A DNA stretch of 64,000 nt from a bacterium (GCA_030426805.1 JAUHXU010000004.1:420792-484791); one strand, 5' to 3'. Numbered from the stretch's first letter, positions 1 to 9,172 are shown. The notes: generated from the sequence alone by a model not told the origin. Made by a program: numbers and translations.

Positions 1-1106
1 GCCTCGTACGCGCGGGGTTGCACGGCGGTGCGAAACAGGATCGCGAAGTCGTCGAGGCCCGCGTGGCCTTCGCGGACCTGCGTCAGCAGATCGCGCACGA
101 CGAAGTCGGCCTCGTCCTCCTCGTCCGCGGTCTCGACGACGGTCAGCTTCTCGCCACCGCCGAGCGCCGAGTTCAGCGCCTTGTCGTGGCGCGCGGTGTT
201 GTAGCGAATCACGCGGTTCGCCGCGTCGAGGATCTCGGCGGTCGAGCGGTAGTTCGTCTCGAGCCGGACGACCGCGGCACCCGGGAAGTCCTGCTCGAAG
301 CGGAGGATCTTCTTCACGTCGGCGCCGCGCCAGCCGTAGATCGACTGGTCGTCGTCGCCGACGACGCACACGTTGCGCTCGGGCTCCGCCAGCGCGCGCA
401 CGATCTCGTACTGCGGCGCGTTCGTGTCCTGATACTCGTCGACGAGGATGTAGCGGAAGCGCTCCGCGAGTGCCTGTCGCGCCCCCGGCACGTCGTCGAA
501 GAGCTTGAGCGTGAACAGGAGCAGGTCGTCGAAGTCGAGCGCGGCAGCCCGCCGCAGGTGCTCGTCGTAGCGCTTGTAGATCCGGGCGACGATCTCCTCG
601 AAGTCGTCGGTGGCGAGCTCGAGCGCGCGCGCCGGCGACTCGATGCGGCTCTTGTGCAGCGAGATCCGGCCGAGCGCCGCGTTCGGGTGGATCGTCGCCT
701 CCGGGATCGTCAGCTCGCGCATCGCGGCCTTGACCGCGGCGAGTTGATCGGACGCGTCGCAGATCGAAAACGACTTCGGCAGTTCGAGTTGCTCGGCGTG
801 CGCCCGCAGGATCCGGACGCAGAACGAGTGAAACGTGCCGATCGTCAGGTGCTTCGCGGTCTCCTTGCCGACGAGCTTCGCGACGCGCTCGCGCATCTCG
901 TTGGCGGCCTTGTTCGTGAACGTCATCGCGAGGATGTTGCGCGCCGGCACGCGTTCGTGCAGCAGCTGCGCGATGCGCGACGTGATCACGCGCGTCTTGC
1001 CGGTGCCGGCGCCGGCGAGAACGAGAAGCGGACCGTCGGTCGTCTTGACGGCGCGGTATTGCTCGGGGTTCAGTCCCTCGAGCCAGGAGCGGCGGGTCTT
1101 GGGCAT
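1..1106 (-). CDS. UvrD/PcrA-family superfamily 1 DNA helicase (partial, C-terminal part beyond window)
   Basis: This is a 3'-5' DNA helicase of the UvrD/PcrA/Rep family, used in nucleotide excision repair and in clearing replication obstacles. About 368 N-terminal residues are present and the rest lies beyond base 1. The reading frame starts MPKTRRSWLEGLNPEQYRAV, a typical UvrD opening. Visible motifs are the Walker A AGAGTGKT (residues 31-38), MTFTNKAANEM (motif Ia), FDDLL, the DExx-type box VDEYQDTN, GDDDQSIYGWRGA (motif III) and ETNYRSTAEIL (motif IV). The ATG at 1106-1104 is the first in frame before the motif series. A TATCCT box on the minus strand at 1185-1180 could be its -10. UvrD, PcrA and Rep cannot be separated from this fragment. 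Confidence 0.93.
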   Translation of the reverse strand, partial: MPKTRRSWLEGLNPEQYRAVKTTDGPLLVLAGAGTGKTRVITSRIAQLLHERVPARNILAMTFTNKAANEMRERVAKLVGKETAKHLTIGTFHSFCVRILRAHAEQLELPKSFSICDASDQLAAVKAAMRELTIPEATIHPNAALGRISLHKSRIESPARALELATDDFEEIVARIYKRYDEHLRRAAALDFDDLLLFTLKLFDDVPGARQALAERFRYILVDEYQDTNAPQYEIVRALAEPERNVCVVGDDDQSIYGWRGADVKKILRFEQDFPGAAVVRLETNYRSTAEILDAANRVIRYNTARHDKALNSALGGGEKLTVVETADEEDEADFVVRDLLTQVREGHAGLDDFAILFRTAVQPRAYE

Positions 1107-1226
1107 GGATGGACGGACGGCGCAGAAACCAGCGGGGCAATTCGGGTTCCGGACCGCCCGGGAACCCGTCGAGCGGTAGAGGATAGCACGGCCGCCGGTC
1201 GACGCCTCACGCTTTCGATGCGCCCC

Positions 1227-1706
1227 TCAACCCGAACGCGGCAACACGCCCGCTGCACGGCACTTGGCGAGGAACGACTCGCGCTCGCGGTAGTCGTCGA
1301 GCACGCTGTCGTCGCGACGGTCGATCAGCACGAGTGCCGCGAAGAGCGCCTCGACCGACGCGAGCCCCTCGTCGGGATCGGGCTCGAACTGACCCGTGCG
1401 CGGATACGCGGTCCGCAACGCCTTCGGCAGCGAACGCGCGACGAAGTCGCCGGTCAGGAGCCGACGCAACTGCGGCAGCAAGCGCCACGTCGCGTCAAGG
1501 ATCAGCAACGGCCGGTCGCGGTCGGCGGGCGACAGCTCCGGTCCGTCGAGCGCGAGAAGCGTGTGGCCACTCGCGTCGAACGGCTCCTGCGGTGCCGAAC
1601 GTGCGAACCGGAACTCCGGCCGCCCACGGAGCGGCTGCAGGCTGCACTTGCGCAGGTTCTCGCGGTAGTGGACGAAGAACGTCGCGACGTGAGGCGCGTC
1701 GCTCAT
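1227..1706 (-). CDS. DTW/Tsr3-like (TDD superfamily) putative aminocarboxypropyltransferase
   Basis: A 159-residue protein. The segment LILDATWRLLPQLRR, then RSLPKALRTAYPR and GLASVEALFAAL, resembles the D-x-T-W and S-x-x-EA signatures of the DTW and Tsr3 families. Those enzymes transfer a 3-amino-3-carboxypropyl group from S-adenosylmethionine to uridine in tRNA or rRNA. The start used is the ATG at 1706-1704, which overlaps the stop codon of the upstream glycosyltransferase gene as ATGA, so the two are probably translationally coupled. The open frame runs further upstream, but that part is arginine/proline-rich shadow sequence. Nothing in the neighbouring glycosyltransferase genes explains an RNA-modification role. 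The family call is moderate and the target RNA is unknown. Confidence 0.6.
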   Translation of the reverse strand: MSDAPHVATFFVHYRENLRKCSLQPLRGRPEFRFARSAPQEPFDASGHTLLALDGPELSPADRDRPLLILDATWRLLPQLRRLLTGDFVARSLPKALRTAYPRTGQFEPDPDEGLASVEALFAALVLIDRRDDSVLDDYRERESFLAKCRAAGVLPRSG

Positions 1707-2602
1707 CCGGCCGCGGCGCGGCGCCGGGCGCGCCGGGCACGCGACGGCGCGACGAGCCAGCGGCGAAAGCTCTTGATCAGGAACGGGTCGGACCGGATCG
1801 CCTGCGCGTAGTGTCGACGGGCTTGCGCCGCATCGCCCTCCAACTCGAACGCCCGACCGATCTTCATGTGCGCCCGGGCACGTTTTCGGGCCGTCCACCG
1901 CGGCGGCAGTCGGCCGGTGTCGCCGTAGCGCTCGGTGAACTTCTCGACGTAGTAGAGTTGCTCCTCGCCCGCCACGCGAATCTCGGCCGCCGTCTTCGCG
2001 CGCAGATACTTGCGCCGGCGGATCAGCTTCTCGTCGACGTAGCCGGCGGGGTAGTGCTCGAAGACACGGGCGATGAAGTCGATGTCGTCGCCGCGGGTGT
2101 AAGATTCGTCGAACGTGCCCACGTGATCGATGACCTTCTTCGGCACGACGATCGTCGAGAAGATCACGAAGTAGTTCTCGACGAACTCGGTGAACACCAT
2201 GCCGGACAGCGGCGTGCGGCCGTCCGGGTCCGGAGCGAGGCCGGCCTCGTTGAAGCGCTCGCAGTCGCAGTAGATCAGTCCCACGTCAGGATGCGCGTCG
2301 AAGTAGGCCTGCTGCCGGGCGAGTTTCTCCGGGAGCCAGATGTCGTCGTCGTCGGTGAACGCGATCAGTTCGCCACGGGCGTGTGCGATTCCGACGTTGC
2401 GTGCACTCGCGACGCCGCCGTTGGGCTTCGTCACGACGCGGATCCGGTCGCCGTATTCGGCGAGCACGCTCGGCGTCTTGTCGGTCGAGCCGTCGTCCAC
2501 TACGATGAGTTCGAACGACGGATGCGTCTGCGCGAGGACCGAGTCGATCGCCTCGACGGTCATGTCGGGGCGGTTGTAGGTGGTGAGCACGACGCTGATC
2601 AT
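1703..2602 (-). CDS. family 2 glycosyltransferase
   Basis: A 299-residue inverting GT-A glycosyltransferase that transfers a sugar from a nucleotide sugar, probably to a cell-surface glycan. The N terminus MISVVLTTYNRPDM is classic GT2. VVDDGSTD (residues 34-41) binds the nucleotide and TDDDD (83-87) is the metal-binding D-x-D region. TRGDDIDFIARV supplies the later acidic motif. The last 60 residues (GRAFELEGDAAQARRHYAQA) look like one tetratricopeptide-type helical pair followed by a basic tail. A GGGAG ribosome site precedes the ATG. The gene is divergent from the next glycosyltransferase, with only 63 bp between the starts, and overlaps the downstream DTW-like gene by 4 bp. Donor and acceptor sugars cannot be read from the sequence. 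Confidence 0.92.
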   Translation of the reverse strand: MISVVLTTYNRPDMTVEAIDSVLAQTHPSFELIVVDDGSTDKTPSVLAEYGDRIRVVTKPNGGVASARNVGIAHARGELIAFTDDDDIWLPEKLARQQAYFDAHPDVGLIYCDCERFNEAGLAPDPDGRTPLSGMVFTEFVENYFVIFSTIVVPKKVIDHVGTFDESYTRGDDIDFIARVFEHYPAGYVDEKLIRRRKYLRAKTAAEIRVAGEEQLYYVEKFTERYGDTGRLPPRWTARKRARAHMKIGRAFELEGDAAQARRHYAQAIRSDPFLIKSFRRWLVAPSRARRARRRAAAG

Positions 2603-2622
2603 CGGATTACTCCCGGCGCGCT

Positions 2623-2650
2623 ACGATACCAACCGCGCGCGCCGTCGCAA
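2623..2650 (-). promoter_or_regulatory. promoter for the GT2 gene
   Basis: On the minus strand, TTGCGA (2650-2645) and TATCGT (2628-2623) are separated by 16 bp. They stand about 20 bp upstream of the GT2 start in a 63-bp divergent region. The spacing and the TTG/TAT cores fit a sigma70-type promoter. Confidence 0.55.
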
Positions 2651-2665
2651 GTCGCGGAGTCCGAA

Positions 2666-3844
2666 ATGGCGAACGACCCCTCCGAGAGCCGCAACGACGG
2701 ACTCTCGATCCTCCTGACGAACAAGAAGCGCGGGTGGAGCGGGGAGACCGCGTACATCTACGAGTTGATCCGCGGGTACCGCGCGCGAGGGGTGCCGGTC
2801 GCGCTCGCGACGCGCGAGGGGGCGGAGCTGACGCCCCGGACCGAGGCGCTCGGCGTGCCGGTCCACGAACTGCACTTCGACCCGCGCTCGGACGGTGTCG
2901 CGGCGAAGCGCCGGGATGCTCGCGCGCTGCGGGCGATCGCCGCCGAGCACGGTGTGAACGTGCTGCACACGAATGCGTCGTGGGACACGTGGGTCTCGAT
3001 GGTCGCGCTGCGGCGGCAACGGGGGATCGTCCGAATCCGGACGAAGCACAACGTCAAGGCGATCCGGAAGCACCTGATGAACCGATGGCTCTACGGCCGC
3101 CTCATCCAGCGACTGATCGCGCCGTCGAAGACCGTGCTCGCCCACCTCGAAGAGGCGCGCTTCATCGACATGGCGAAGGTGCGCCACCTGCCGCTCGGGA
3201 TCCCGCTCGACCGGTTCCGCATCGGCGACGATCGGCAGCCCGAGGCGCGGCGGCAACTCGCCGACGAACTCGGCGTTGCGCCGGACGCGCTCGGATTCGT
3301 CGCCTGCTACGTGTCGCGCGTCACCGATCGCAAGCGCCCCGAAGACCTCGTGCGAGCGGTGCGGGCGCTCGGTGCGGACGCCGGTGTGCGCGCGGTGTTC
3401 GTCGGGTCGGGCGACACCGACGCGCTCACAGCCGAGGCGAGCGGCCTCGACCACGTCCACATCCTCGGCCACCGTGACGACCCGGTGCCCTACTTCGCCG
3501 CCGCCGACGCGTTCGTGCTGCCGAGCCCGCACGAGCCGTTCGGCCTCGCGGCGGTCGAGGCGATGGCGACCGGCACGCCCGTCGTGCTGCCACGGGCGGG
3601 CGGCTTCGTCGAGATCGCGCGCGACGGCGAGGACGGCCTGCTCTACGACCCGTCCGACCCGGTCGACGGGCTTGCGGCCGCGCTCACCGCGCTGCGCGAC
3701 GACCCGGCGCGGGCCGCGGCGATGGGGCGCACCGGTCGCGTGCGAGCGACGGAGACGTTCGGCGCCGACGGGATGGTCGAGCGCACGCTCGCGTTCTACC
3801 GCGAGGTGGCGCCGGCGCGCACGGCGGTCGCCGCCGGCGCGTAG
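2666..3844 (+). CDS. family 4 glycosyltransferase (GT-B fold)
   Basis: A 392-residue retaining glycosyltransferase of the GT4 type, probably acting on lipid-linked or surface polysaccharide. The N-terminal domain carries a GWSGETAYIYELIRGYR region, and LHTNASWDTW marks the acceptor-side domain. The donor-binding half contains YVSRVTDRKRPEDLVRAV, VFVGSGDTD and the E-x7-E signature in HEPFGLAAVEAMATGTPVV. The ATG at 2666 was chosen because the family similarity starts shortly after it (SILLTNKKRGWSG) and the longer frame upstream overlaps the divergent gene. It ends 1 bp before the stop of the convergent SGNH gene. The substrate is unknown. Confidence 0.9.
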   Translation: MANDPSESRNDGLSILLTNKKRGWSGETAYIYELIRGYRARGVPVALATREGAELTPRTEALGVPVHELHFDPRSDGVAAKRRDARALRAIAAEHGVNVLHTNASWDTWVSMVALRRQRGIVRIRTKHNVKAIRKHLMNRWLYGRLIQRLIAPSKTVLAHLEEARFIDMAKVRHLPLGIPLDRFRIGDDRQPEARRQLADELGVAPDALGFVACYVSRVTDRKRPEDLVRAVRALGADAGVRAVFVGSGDTDALTAEASGLDHVHILGHRDDPVPYFAAADAFVLPSPHEPFGLAAVEAMATGTPVVLPRAGGFVEIARDGEDGLLYDPSDPVDGLAAALTALRDDPARAAAMGRTGRVRATETFGADGMVERTLAFYREVAPARTAVAAGA

Positions 3845-3845
3845 C

Positions 3846-5030
3846 TCACGGTCGACGCGCCGGTCGACCGCCGGGCGTCGCGGCGAGATGCGCGAGCAGT
3901 CGATCGCTCACGAACCGCGCGAGGCGCTTGCGACCGTCGAGCGTCAGGTGGCAGTCGTCGGTGTAGGCCGCCGGTGCGAAGTCGGCGAATACCCGCGTCG
4001 CATCGACGCTCGCGACGTGCGGCCGGGCCTCGGCCACCGCGCGGAGCATCGGACGGAACGCGTCGAAACACCGCGCGTAGTAGTCGTTCTGCCCGACGAT
4101 CACGCCGTCGGTGTGCTCGACGACGCGTTGCTCGAACGGCGTCAGTGGCTTCGTCTCGGGCAGGATCGCCATCGGCTGTAGCACCATCAGCAAGCGCGCG
4201 CCCTCGGCACCGGTCAGGTCGCCGAGCAGTTCCATCGCACGGCGATACTCGGCGACGACGTCGTCGATCGGCGGCGGCTCCTTGTCGGCGAGCGTGGGCG
4301 AGCGGCTCTCGCGGATCCAGCGCACGAACTTCAGCCGCTCGGCGCGATAGCGGGCCCAGGTGCCGATCGCGTCGCCGAGCGACGGCTTGCCGGCACCGTA
4401 GGCGCTCTTCGACGGCACGTAGCGCATCGGCCAGCCGACCTTGCCGGTGCGCACCGCGGCGTGGACGTCGTTGGTTCCGTCCAGCGTCACGACCGCGTGG
4501 GGGCGGAAGCGGCGATACGTCCGGCAGTAGGCCAGCACCTCCTGCCAGCTCACGTAGGCGAAGACCGCGCCGTTGAGGACCTCGACCCGCTTGCCGGCGA
4601 GCGGTGCACAGTCCGCCGCCCGCTCGCCGAGCGCCGATTCGAGCAGCGCCGTGAACGTCTCGTCGTCGTTGCGGGCGTTGTAGCCCCACGCGACGGACCC
4701 GCCGAGCACGAGCACCCGGAACACGTCCTCCGGCGGCACTTCCGGCACGTCCGGGTTGCGCATCCCGAACGCGTTCGTCGAACAGTGGTCGTGGACGAGT
4801 CCCGGTCGGACGGTGTAGAGCAAGTAGGGGTCGGGGCGGATCCCCACCGGCCGCCGCCGCAGCTTCGACGTCGCGGCCACGTCTGCCGGCGGCTCGGGCT
4901 CGTCGGGGATGCGGGACAGACCGTAGGACCCGATCGCCTCGATCGCCCCGATGCCGACGACCAGCCCGAGCGCGATCAAGATGAATCGAAGCCCCCACGT
5001 CCTGCGCCGCGAACGCGTCTCGTTCGGCAC
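3846..5030 (-). CDS. membrane-anchored SGNH/GDSL-type hydrolase
   Basis: A 394-residue protein with an N-terminal basic stretch and one membrane helix (FILIALGLVVGIGAIEA), so the catalytic domain is probably periplasmic. SGNH blocks are visible: VLVLGGSVAWGYNARND (block I, nucleophile Ser), DGTNDVHAA (block III Asn) and DDCHLTLDGRKR (block V Asp/His). Such enzymes usually remove acetyl or other acyl groups from glycans or lipids, and the surrounding glycosyltransferases favour a surface-glycan substrate. I place the start at the GTG 5030-5028 because GGGAGGA lies just upstream. A longer frame from 5069 lacks a ribosome site. TATCCT at 5063-5058 on the minus strand may be the -10 box. Confidence 0.82.
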   Translation of the reverse strand: MPNETRSRRRTWGLRFILIALGLVVGIGAIEAIGSYGLSRIPDEPEPPADVAATSKLRRRPVGIRPDPYLLYTVRPGLVHDHCSTNAFGMRNPDVPEVPPEDVFRVLVLGGSVAWGYNARNDDETFTALLESALGERAADCAPLAGKRVEVLNGAVFAYVSWQEVLAYCRTYRRFRPHAVVTLDGTNDVHAAVRTGKVGWPMRYVPSKSAYGAGKPSLGDAIGTWARYRAERLKFVRWIRESRSPTLADKEPPPIDDVVAEYRRAMELLGDLTGAEGARLLMVLQPMAILPETKPLTPFEQRVVEHTDGVIVGQNDYYARCFDAFRPMLRAVAEARPHVASVDATRVFADFAPAAYTDDCHLTLDGRKRLARFVSDRLLAHLAATPGGRPARRP

Positions 5031-5094
5031 GTGGATCCTCCCAGTGGCAACCGGCGGAGGATAGCACACCCACCGCTCCCCGCCGAACCCGACA

Positions 5095-5752
5095 GCTCGC
5101 TGAGGCGAATCTGTCCCATTTCGCGTCAGATCTGCGCCAGCGACCCCGCGCGCGCTCGATCGATGCGCTTGGCGGGGCGTTCACTGCGTTTGGCGGGCCG
5201 GTTCTGCACCGATTCCCGCGATGCGTGCGCTTGGCAGGGCGATTCTGCACCCGATGCCGGTCATTGGCCGCGTTTTCGAGGCACCTTGGTGCAACATCGG
5301 CCCGCGACGCGCAAGCATGCCGCGCGAGTGGTGCACAATCCGCGCGCCAAGCGCATTCAAACGCACCGGGCCCGGCCACCTCCCCCGCGGACAGCAACCT
5401 CTGCGCTCCGGCTCGGAGCTCTTTCGGGGCCTCCCCTCCGAACCCCTCACCGCCGACGCCGGCACTTCTTGGGTGCGGCCGACGCCGACGGTGAGGGGCT
5501 CTCCGGGGAGGTGGCGGCGCTTGCGTTGTATCTGCAGAAGCTCGCTGCGCCGGATCTGTCCCACTTCGCGTCAGATCTGCGCCAGCGACCCCTCGCTGCG
5601 GCGATCTTGTCCCGTTTCGCGTCAGATTCGCGTTAGCGAGCTGCCGCGCGTTCGATCGATGCGTTTGGCGGGCCGATCCTGCACCGATTCTCGCGATGCG
5701 TGCGCTTGCGCCAAGCGCATTCAAACGCACCAGGACCCGGCCACCTCCCCCG
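5095..5752. repeat. mosaic of extragenic repeats with a long imperfect hairpin
   Basis: There is no credible gene in the about 780 bp between the SGNH start and the GT9 stop. Three direct-repeat types are visible. R1 (about 50 bp, core TTCGCGTCAGATCTGCGCCA) occurs at 5095-5147, 5540-5592 and, degenerate, 5593-5639. R2 (core TTCGATCGATGCG or CTCGATCGATGCG, then GCACCGATTC) occurs at about 5152-5240 and 5647-5708. R3 (GCGCCAAGCGCATTCAAACG onward, 44 bp) occurs at 5344-5387 and 5708-5752. Between them lies an imperfect inverted repeat, 5430-5463 against 5478-5510, including CCCCTCACCG pairing with CGGTGAGGGG. Small open frames here give the repeated peptide RLNALGA on the minus strand, a by-product of the repeats. 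Confidence 0.75.
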
Positions 5753-5809
5753 AAGGCTCTCGATCCCGAGACCGAGATTGCCACCGAGATTGCGACCGCG
5801 CGTCGGCCG

Positions 5810-7015
5810 TCAGGCGTCGAGTTGCCAGACGCGGCCGGGTTCGCCGCGGAGGGTCGCGCGGGTCTCGTCGGCGACGCGGTCCGGGGTGATGCTCTCGAGG
5901 CAGAGGGGGCGGCCGTGGATGCAGCGCACCTTCTTCTGGCTGTGCACGTTCATGCACGGGCTGCACGCGAGCCCCGCGTAGAGGACGTGGTGGCGTGTGT
6001 CGGTCGGGCCGTAGAGGACCGGCGTCTCGGGGCCGAAGAGGCTCACGGTCGGGAGCCCCTGCGTGAGCGCGAGCTGAAGCGGTCCGGTGTCGTTCGTCAC
6101 GAGCGCGGCGGCGCGCGCGTAGAGGCCGAGCAGACCGCCGATCGAGAGCTTCCCGGAGAGGTCGATCGCCCGATCGCCCGCGGCCGATGCGACGGCGCCG
6201 ACGTAGTCGCGCTCCGACGGCGCGCCGATGAACACCGGCCGGACCCCGTCTTCGGACGCGAGCGAACGCGCGACCGACGCGAAGTGCTGCGCGGGCCAGC
6301 GTCGCTCGAGCGCCATCTCGCCGGCGTTGACGTTGATCAGCACGAGGCGCTCGTCGTCCGCGACGCCGGCTTCGGTGAGCGCGGCAGCGGCCTCGTCGTG
6401 CTCCGCGTCGCCGATCGCGAGGCGAAACGGGGGCGGGGACTCGTCGTCGACGCCGGCGGCGCGCCCGAGGTTGTAGAAGTTGCGCGTCACGTGCCAGTAG
6501 CGATTGAACGGCACGCGGATGTTGTGGAAGTTGCCGCGCCAGACCTCCCACGCGTGAAAGCCGACCCGCACCTTCGCGCCGCTCGCGAACGACACCAGCG
6601 CGCTGATCCGCGTGAAGAACTCGAGGTCGACGACCAGGTCGTAACGCTCGCGGCGCAGCGTCAGCAGCATCTTCGCGATCCGCCAGAGCACGACGAAGAC
6701 CGACGTGCGGATGTCGAGCGTATGGGCGCGATCGACGGCGGGCAGGTAGCCGAGGAACGACCGGTTGCCGTCGAGGGTCAGGAAGTCGATCCGCGCGTCC
6801 GGGTAGCGCGCGCGGAGGGCCGTCACGGTCTGACCGGCCAGCGCGATGCTCCCGATCCCCCAGAATTTCACGACGAGGATGCGCTCGGGCCGGACGTCGT
6901 CGATCGCGGGGCGACGCCCGAAGTAGTAGCGCCAGTTGAACGGCTGCAGGAGCGTCAGCACGAGCGTGCCGACGTAGCGGTCCGTCCAGTGCAGAAAGTC
7001 GAGGGACAAGGCCAT
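5810..7015 (-). CDS. family 9 glycosyltransferase (heptosyltransferase-like)
   Basis: A 401-residue GT-B enzyme related to lipopolysaccharide heptosyltransferases. RILVVKFWGIGSIALAGQTV is the N-terminal glycine-rich strand. YDLVVDLEFFTRISALVSF follows, and VTNDTGPLQLALTQGLPTV with SLFGPETPVLYGP is the GT9 donor-binding signature. Near the C terminus, CSPCMNVHSQKKVRCIHGRP followed by LCLESI gives the four-cysteine motif common in GT9 proteins outside proteobacteria. The start is the ATG at 7015-7013, preceded by GGCGGAG. A minus-strand TACAAT at 7087-7082 is a possible -10. The enzyme probably builds a core or surface oligosaccharide, but the donor need not be a heptose. Confidence 0.88.
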   Translation of the reverse strand: MALSLDFLHWTDRYVGTLVLTLLQPFNWRYYFGRRPAIDDVRPERILVVKFWGIGSIALAGQTVTALRARYPDARIDFLTLDGNRSFLGYLPAVDRAHTLDIRTSVFVVLWRIAKMLLTLRRERYDLVVDLEFFTRISALVSFASGAKVRVGFHAWEVWRGNFHNIRVPFNRYWHVTRNFYNLGRAAGVDDESPPPFRLAIGDAEHDEAAAALTEAGVADDERLVLINVNAGEMALERRWPAQHFASVARSLASEDGVRPVFIGAPSERDYVGAVASAAGDRAIDLSGKLSIGGLLGLYARAAALVTNDTGPLQLALTQGLPTVSLFGPETPVLYGPTDTRHHVLYAGLACSPCMNVHSQKKVRCIHGRPLCLESITPDRVADETRATLRGEPGRVWQLDA

Positions 7016-7150
7016 GTGGACCGCTCCGCCGGGCCGTCGGGGACCGGGCGTCGCCCGCCAGAAACGAACACCCGCCCCTCGATTGTAGGGTATCGACACG
7101 CGCCGCCCGCGAAGATTCCGACCGTCCGCCGGTCTCACGCCGGAACCGAG

Positions 7151-7179
7151 TTGCGCGCCCGGCGTGCGCGCCGTATCAT
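7151..7179 (+). promoter_or_regulatory. promoter for topoisomerase subunit B
   Basis: TTGCGC (7151-7156) is followed after 17 bp by TATCAT (7174-7179). The same TATCAT box recurs upstream of the A-subunit gene, the S9 peptidase gene and the exported paralogue at 40991. Transcription would start near 7186, leaving a leader of about 110 nt. Confidence 0.6.
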
Positions 7180-7297
7180 CGCGACCTCGACGGCGTGGGC
7201 GGGCGGCTCGCGGCGTCCGGCCCCGTTTCACGATCCCGTTCCATCGATCTGCTCGCGCGGTCCGTCCCGGCCGCCAGCCCCGAAGCCGAACCGTCCG

Positions 7298-9172
7298 ATG
7301 CCCCAGAAGAAGAAGTCCCCGCGCACGACCACGCCGAAGTCGAAAGGCGCCGCGAAGTCGAAGGACAAGGTCGCCTACGACGAGAAGGCGATCCAGACCC
7401 TCGACCCGATGGAGCACATCCGGCTGCGCACCGGGATGTACATCGGCCGCCTCGGCGACGGGACCAATCCGGACGACGGCATCTACGTGATGCTCAAGGA
7501 GATCGTCGACAACGCGATCGACGAGTTCATCATGGGCTCGGGCAAGCGCATCGACATCGAGCGCACCGAGGAGCGCGTGACCGTCCGCGACTTCGGCCGC
7601 GGCATCCCGCTCGGCAAGGTCGTCGACTGCGTGAGCCAGATCAACACCGGCGGCAAGTACAACGACGACGTCTTCCAGTTCTCGGTCGGCCTCAACGGTG
7701 TCGGCACCAAAGCGGTCAACGCGCTGTCGAGCGCGTTCGAGGTCACGAGCTGGCGCGACGGCGCCTTCAAACGCGCGCGCTTCGAGCAGGGAAAACTCGC
7801 CGACGAGGAGAAGGGCAAGGGGGCCTCGGAACCCAACGGCACCCGCGTCTCGTTCGCACCCGACCCCGAGGTGTTCGACCGCTTCACGTGGCGCGACGAG
7901 TACATCCGCGATCGCCTGCGCTACTACGCGTTCCTGAACGCCGGCCTGACCGTCACCTACAACGGCGAAGACTATCACTGCACCCGGGGCCTGCAGGACC
8001 TGCTCGCGCACGAACTCGGCGACGACCGGCCGCTCTACGAGCCGATCCACGTCAAGGGCGACACGCTCGAGTTCGCGTTCACCCACACGTCGCACTACGG
8101 CGAGCGCTACTACAGCTTCGTGAACGGCCAGCACACGAGCGACGGCGGCACGCACCATAGCGCGTTTCGCGAGGGAATCTTGAAGGGCGTCAACGCGTTC
8201 GCGAAGAAGTCGTTCGCGGGCGAAGACGTGCGCGACGGGCTCGTCGGCGCGGTCGCGATCAAGTTGCAGGACCCGGTCTTCGAGAGCCAGACGAAGAACA
8301 AGCTGGGCTCGACCGAGATCCGCGGCGGCATCGTGCAGGAGGTGCGCGACGCCGTCGTGCTGTGGCTGCACAAGCACGAGGAAGCCGCGAACACGCTGCT
8401 CGAGAAGGTCAAGCAGAACGAGCAGGTGCGCAAGGAACTCGCGGCGATCAAGAAGGACGCTCGCGAGCGGGCGAAGAAGACCGCGATCCGGATCCCGAAG
8501 CTCACCGACTGCAAGGTGCACCGGACCGACAAGGGAAAGCTCGGCGCCGAAGACTCGACGATCTTCATCACCGAGGGCGACTCGGCCGGCGGCGCGATGG
8601 TGCAGGCGCGCGACGTGCACACCCAGGCGATCTTCTGCCTGCGCGGGAAGCCGCTGAACTGCTTCGCGCTCGAGCGCGACGTCGTCTACAAGAACGAAGA
8701 GCTGTACAACATCATGCGCGCCCTCGGGATCGAGGACGGAATCGACGGACTGCGCTACAACCGCGTCGTGATCGCGACCGACGCCGACGTCGACGGCATG
8801 CACATCCGCAACTTGCTGCTGACGTATTTCCTGCGCTACTTCGAGCCGCTCGTCGCCCGCGGGCACATCTACATCCTCGAGACACCGCTCTTCCGCGTGC
8901 GCAACAAGGGCGAGACGCGCTACTGCTACTCCGAGGCGGAGCGCGACGAGGCGATGGAGGCGCTGCGGTCGCCGGAGGTCACGCGCTTCAAGGGCCTGGG
9001 CGAGATCAGCCCCAAGGAGTTCGGCCAGTTCGTCGGGGAGGGCATGCGCCTGCTGCGCGTCAAGGTGGGCAGCCAGACCGAGGTCGCCCGATGCCTGAAG
9101 TTCCTGATGGGCAAGAACACGCCCGATCGCCGCGCGTTCATCGAAGAGAACCTGATCGCGGACATCGACTGA
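7298..9172 (+). CDS. type IIA DNA topoisomerase subunit B (ParE/GyrB-like)
   Basis: A 624-residue ATPase subunit of topoisomerase IV or gyrase, which works with the A subunit encoded at 10699 to pass DNA duplexes. A lysine-rich N-terminal tail (residues 1-24) precedes the GHKL ATPase domain with EIVDNAIDEF, GRGIPLGKV and VGLNGVGTKAVNALS. The transducer domain follows. The TOPRIM domain has ITEGDSAGGAMVQARD (catalytic Glu about 426) and ATDADVDGMHIRN (metal-binding Asp cluster). RFKGLGEISPKEF closes the core. The ATG at 7298 is the first in the frame that excludes the arginine-rich upstream shadow. The overall look (IDGLRYNRVVIATDAD, no long TOPRIM insertion) is closer to ParE than to proteobacterial GyrB. 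Whether the cell has a second pair elsewhere is not visible. Confidence 0.95.
   Translation: MPQKKKSPRTTTPKSKGAAKSKDKVAYDEKAIQTLDPMEHIRLRTGMYIGRLGDGTNPDDGIYVMLKEIVDNAIDEFIMGSGKRIDIERTEERVTVRDFGRGIPLGKVVDCVSQINTGGKYNDDVFQFSVGLNGVGTKAVNALSSAFEVTSWRDGAFKRARFEQGKLADEEKGKGASEPNGTRVSFAPDPEVFDRFTWRDEYIRDRLRYYAFLNAGLTVTYNGEDYHCTRGLQDLLAHELGDDRPLYEPIHVKGDTLEFAFTHTSHYGERYYSFVNGQHTSDGGTHHSAFREGILKGVNAFAKKSFAGEDVRDGLVGAVAIKLQDPVFESQTKNKLGSTEIRGGIVQEVRDAVVLWLHKHEEAANTLLEKVKQNEQVRKELAAIKKDARERAKKTAIRIPKLTDCKVHRTDKGKLGAEDSTIFITEGDSAGGAMVQARDVHTQAIFCLRGKPLNCFALERDVVYKNEELYNIMRALGIEDGIDGLRYNRVVIATDADVDGMHIRNLLLTYFLRYFEPLVARGHIYILETPLFRVRNKGETRYCYSEAERDEAMEALRSPEVTRFKGLGEISPKEFGQFVGEGMRLLRVKVGSQTEVARCLKFLMGKNTPDRRAFIEENLIADID

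Noticed and set aside
5181..5564. 127-residue open frame on the minus strand with the peptide RLNALGA
   Set aside because: It is translated repeat DNA; residue composition is unlike neighbouring genes and it lacks a ribosome site.
7298..9172. Long open frame antisense to topoisomerase subunit B continuing into the GT9 gene
   Set aside because: It arises from GC-rich codon positions; the sense strand carries all topoisomerase motifs, and only the part from 7015 downwards is a real gene.
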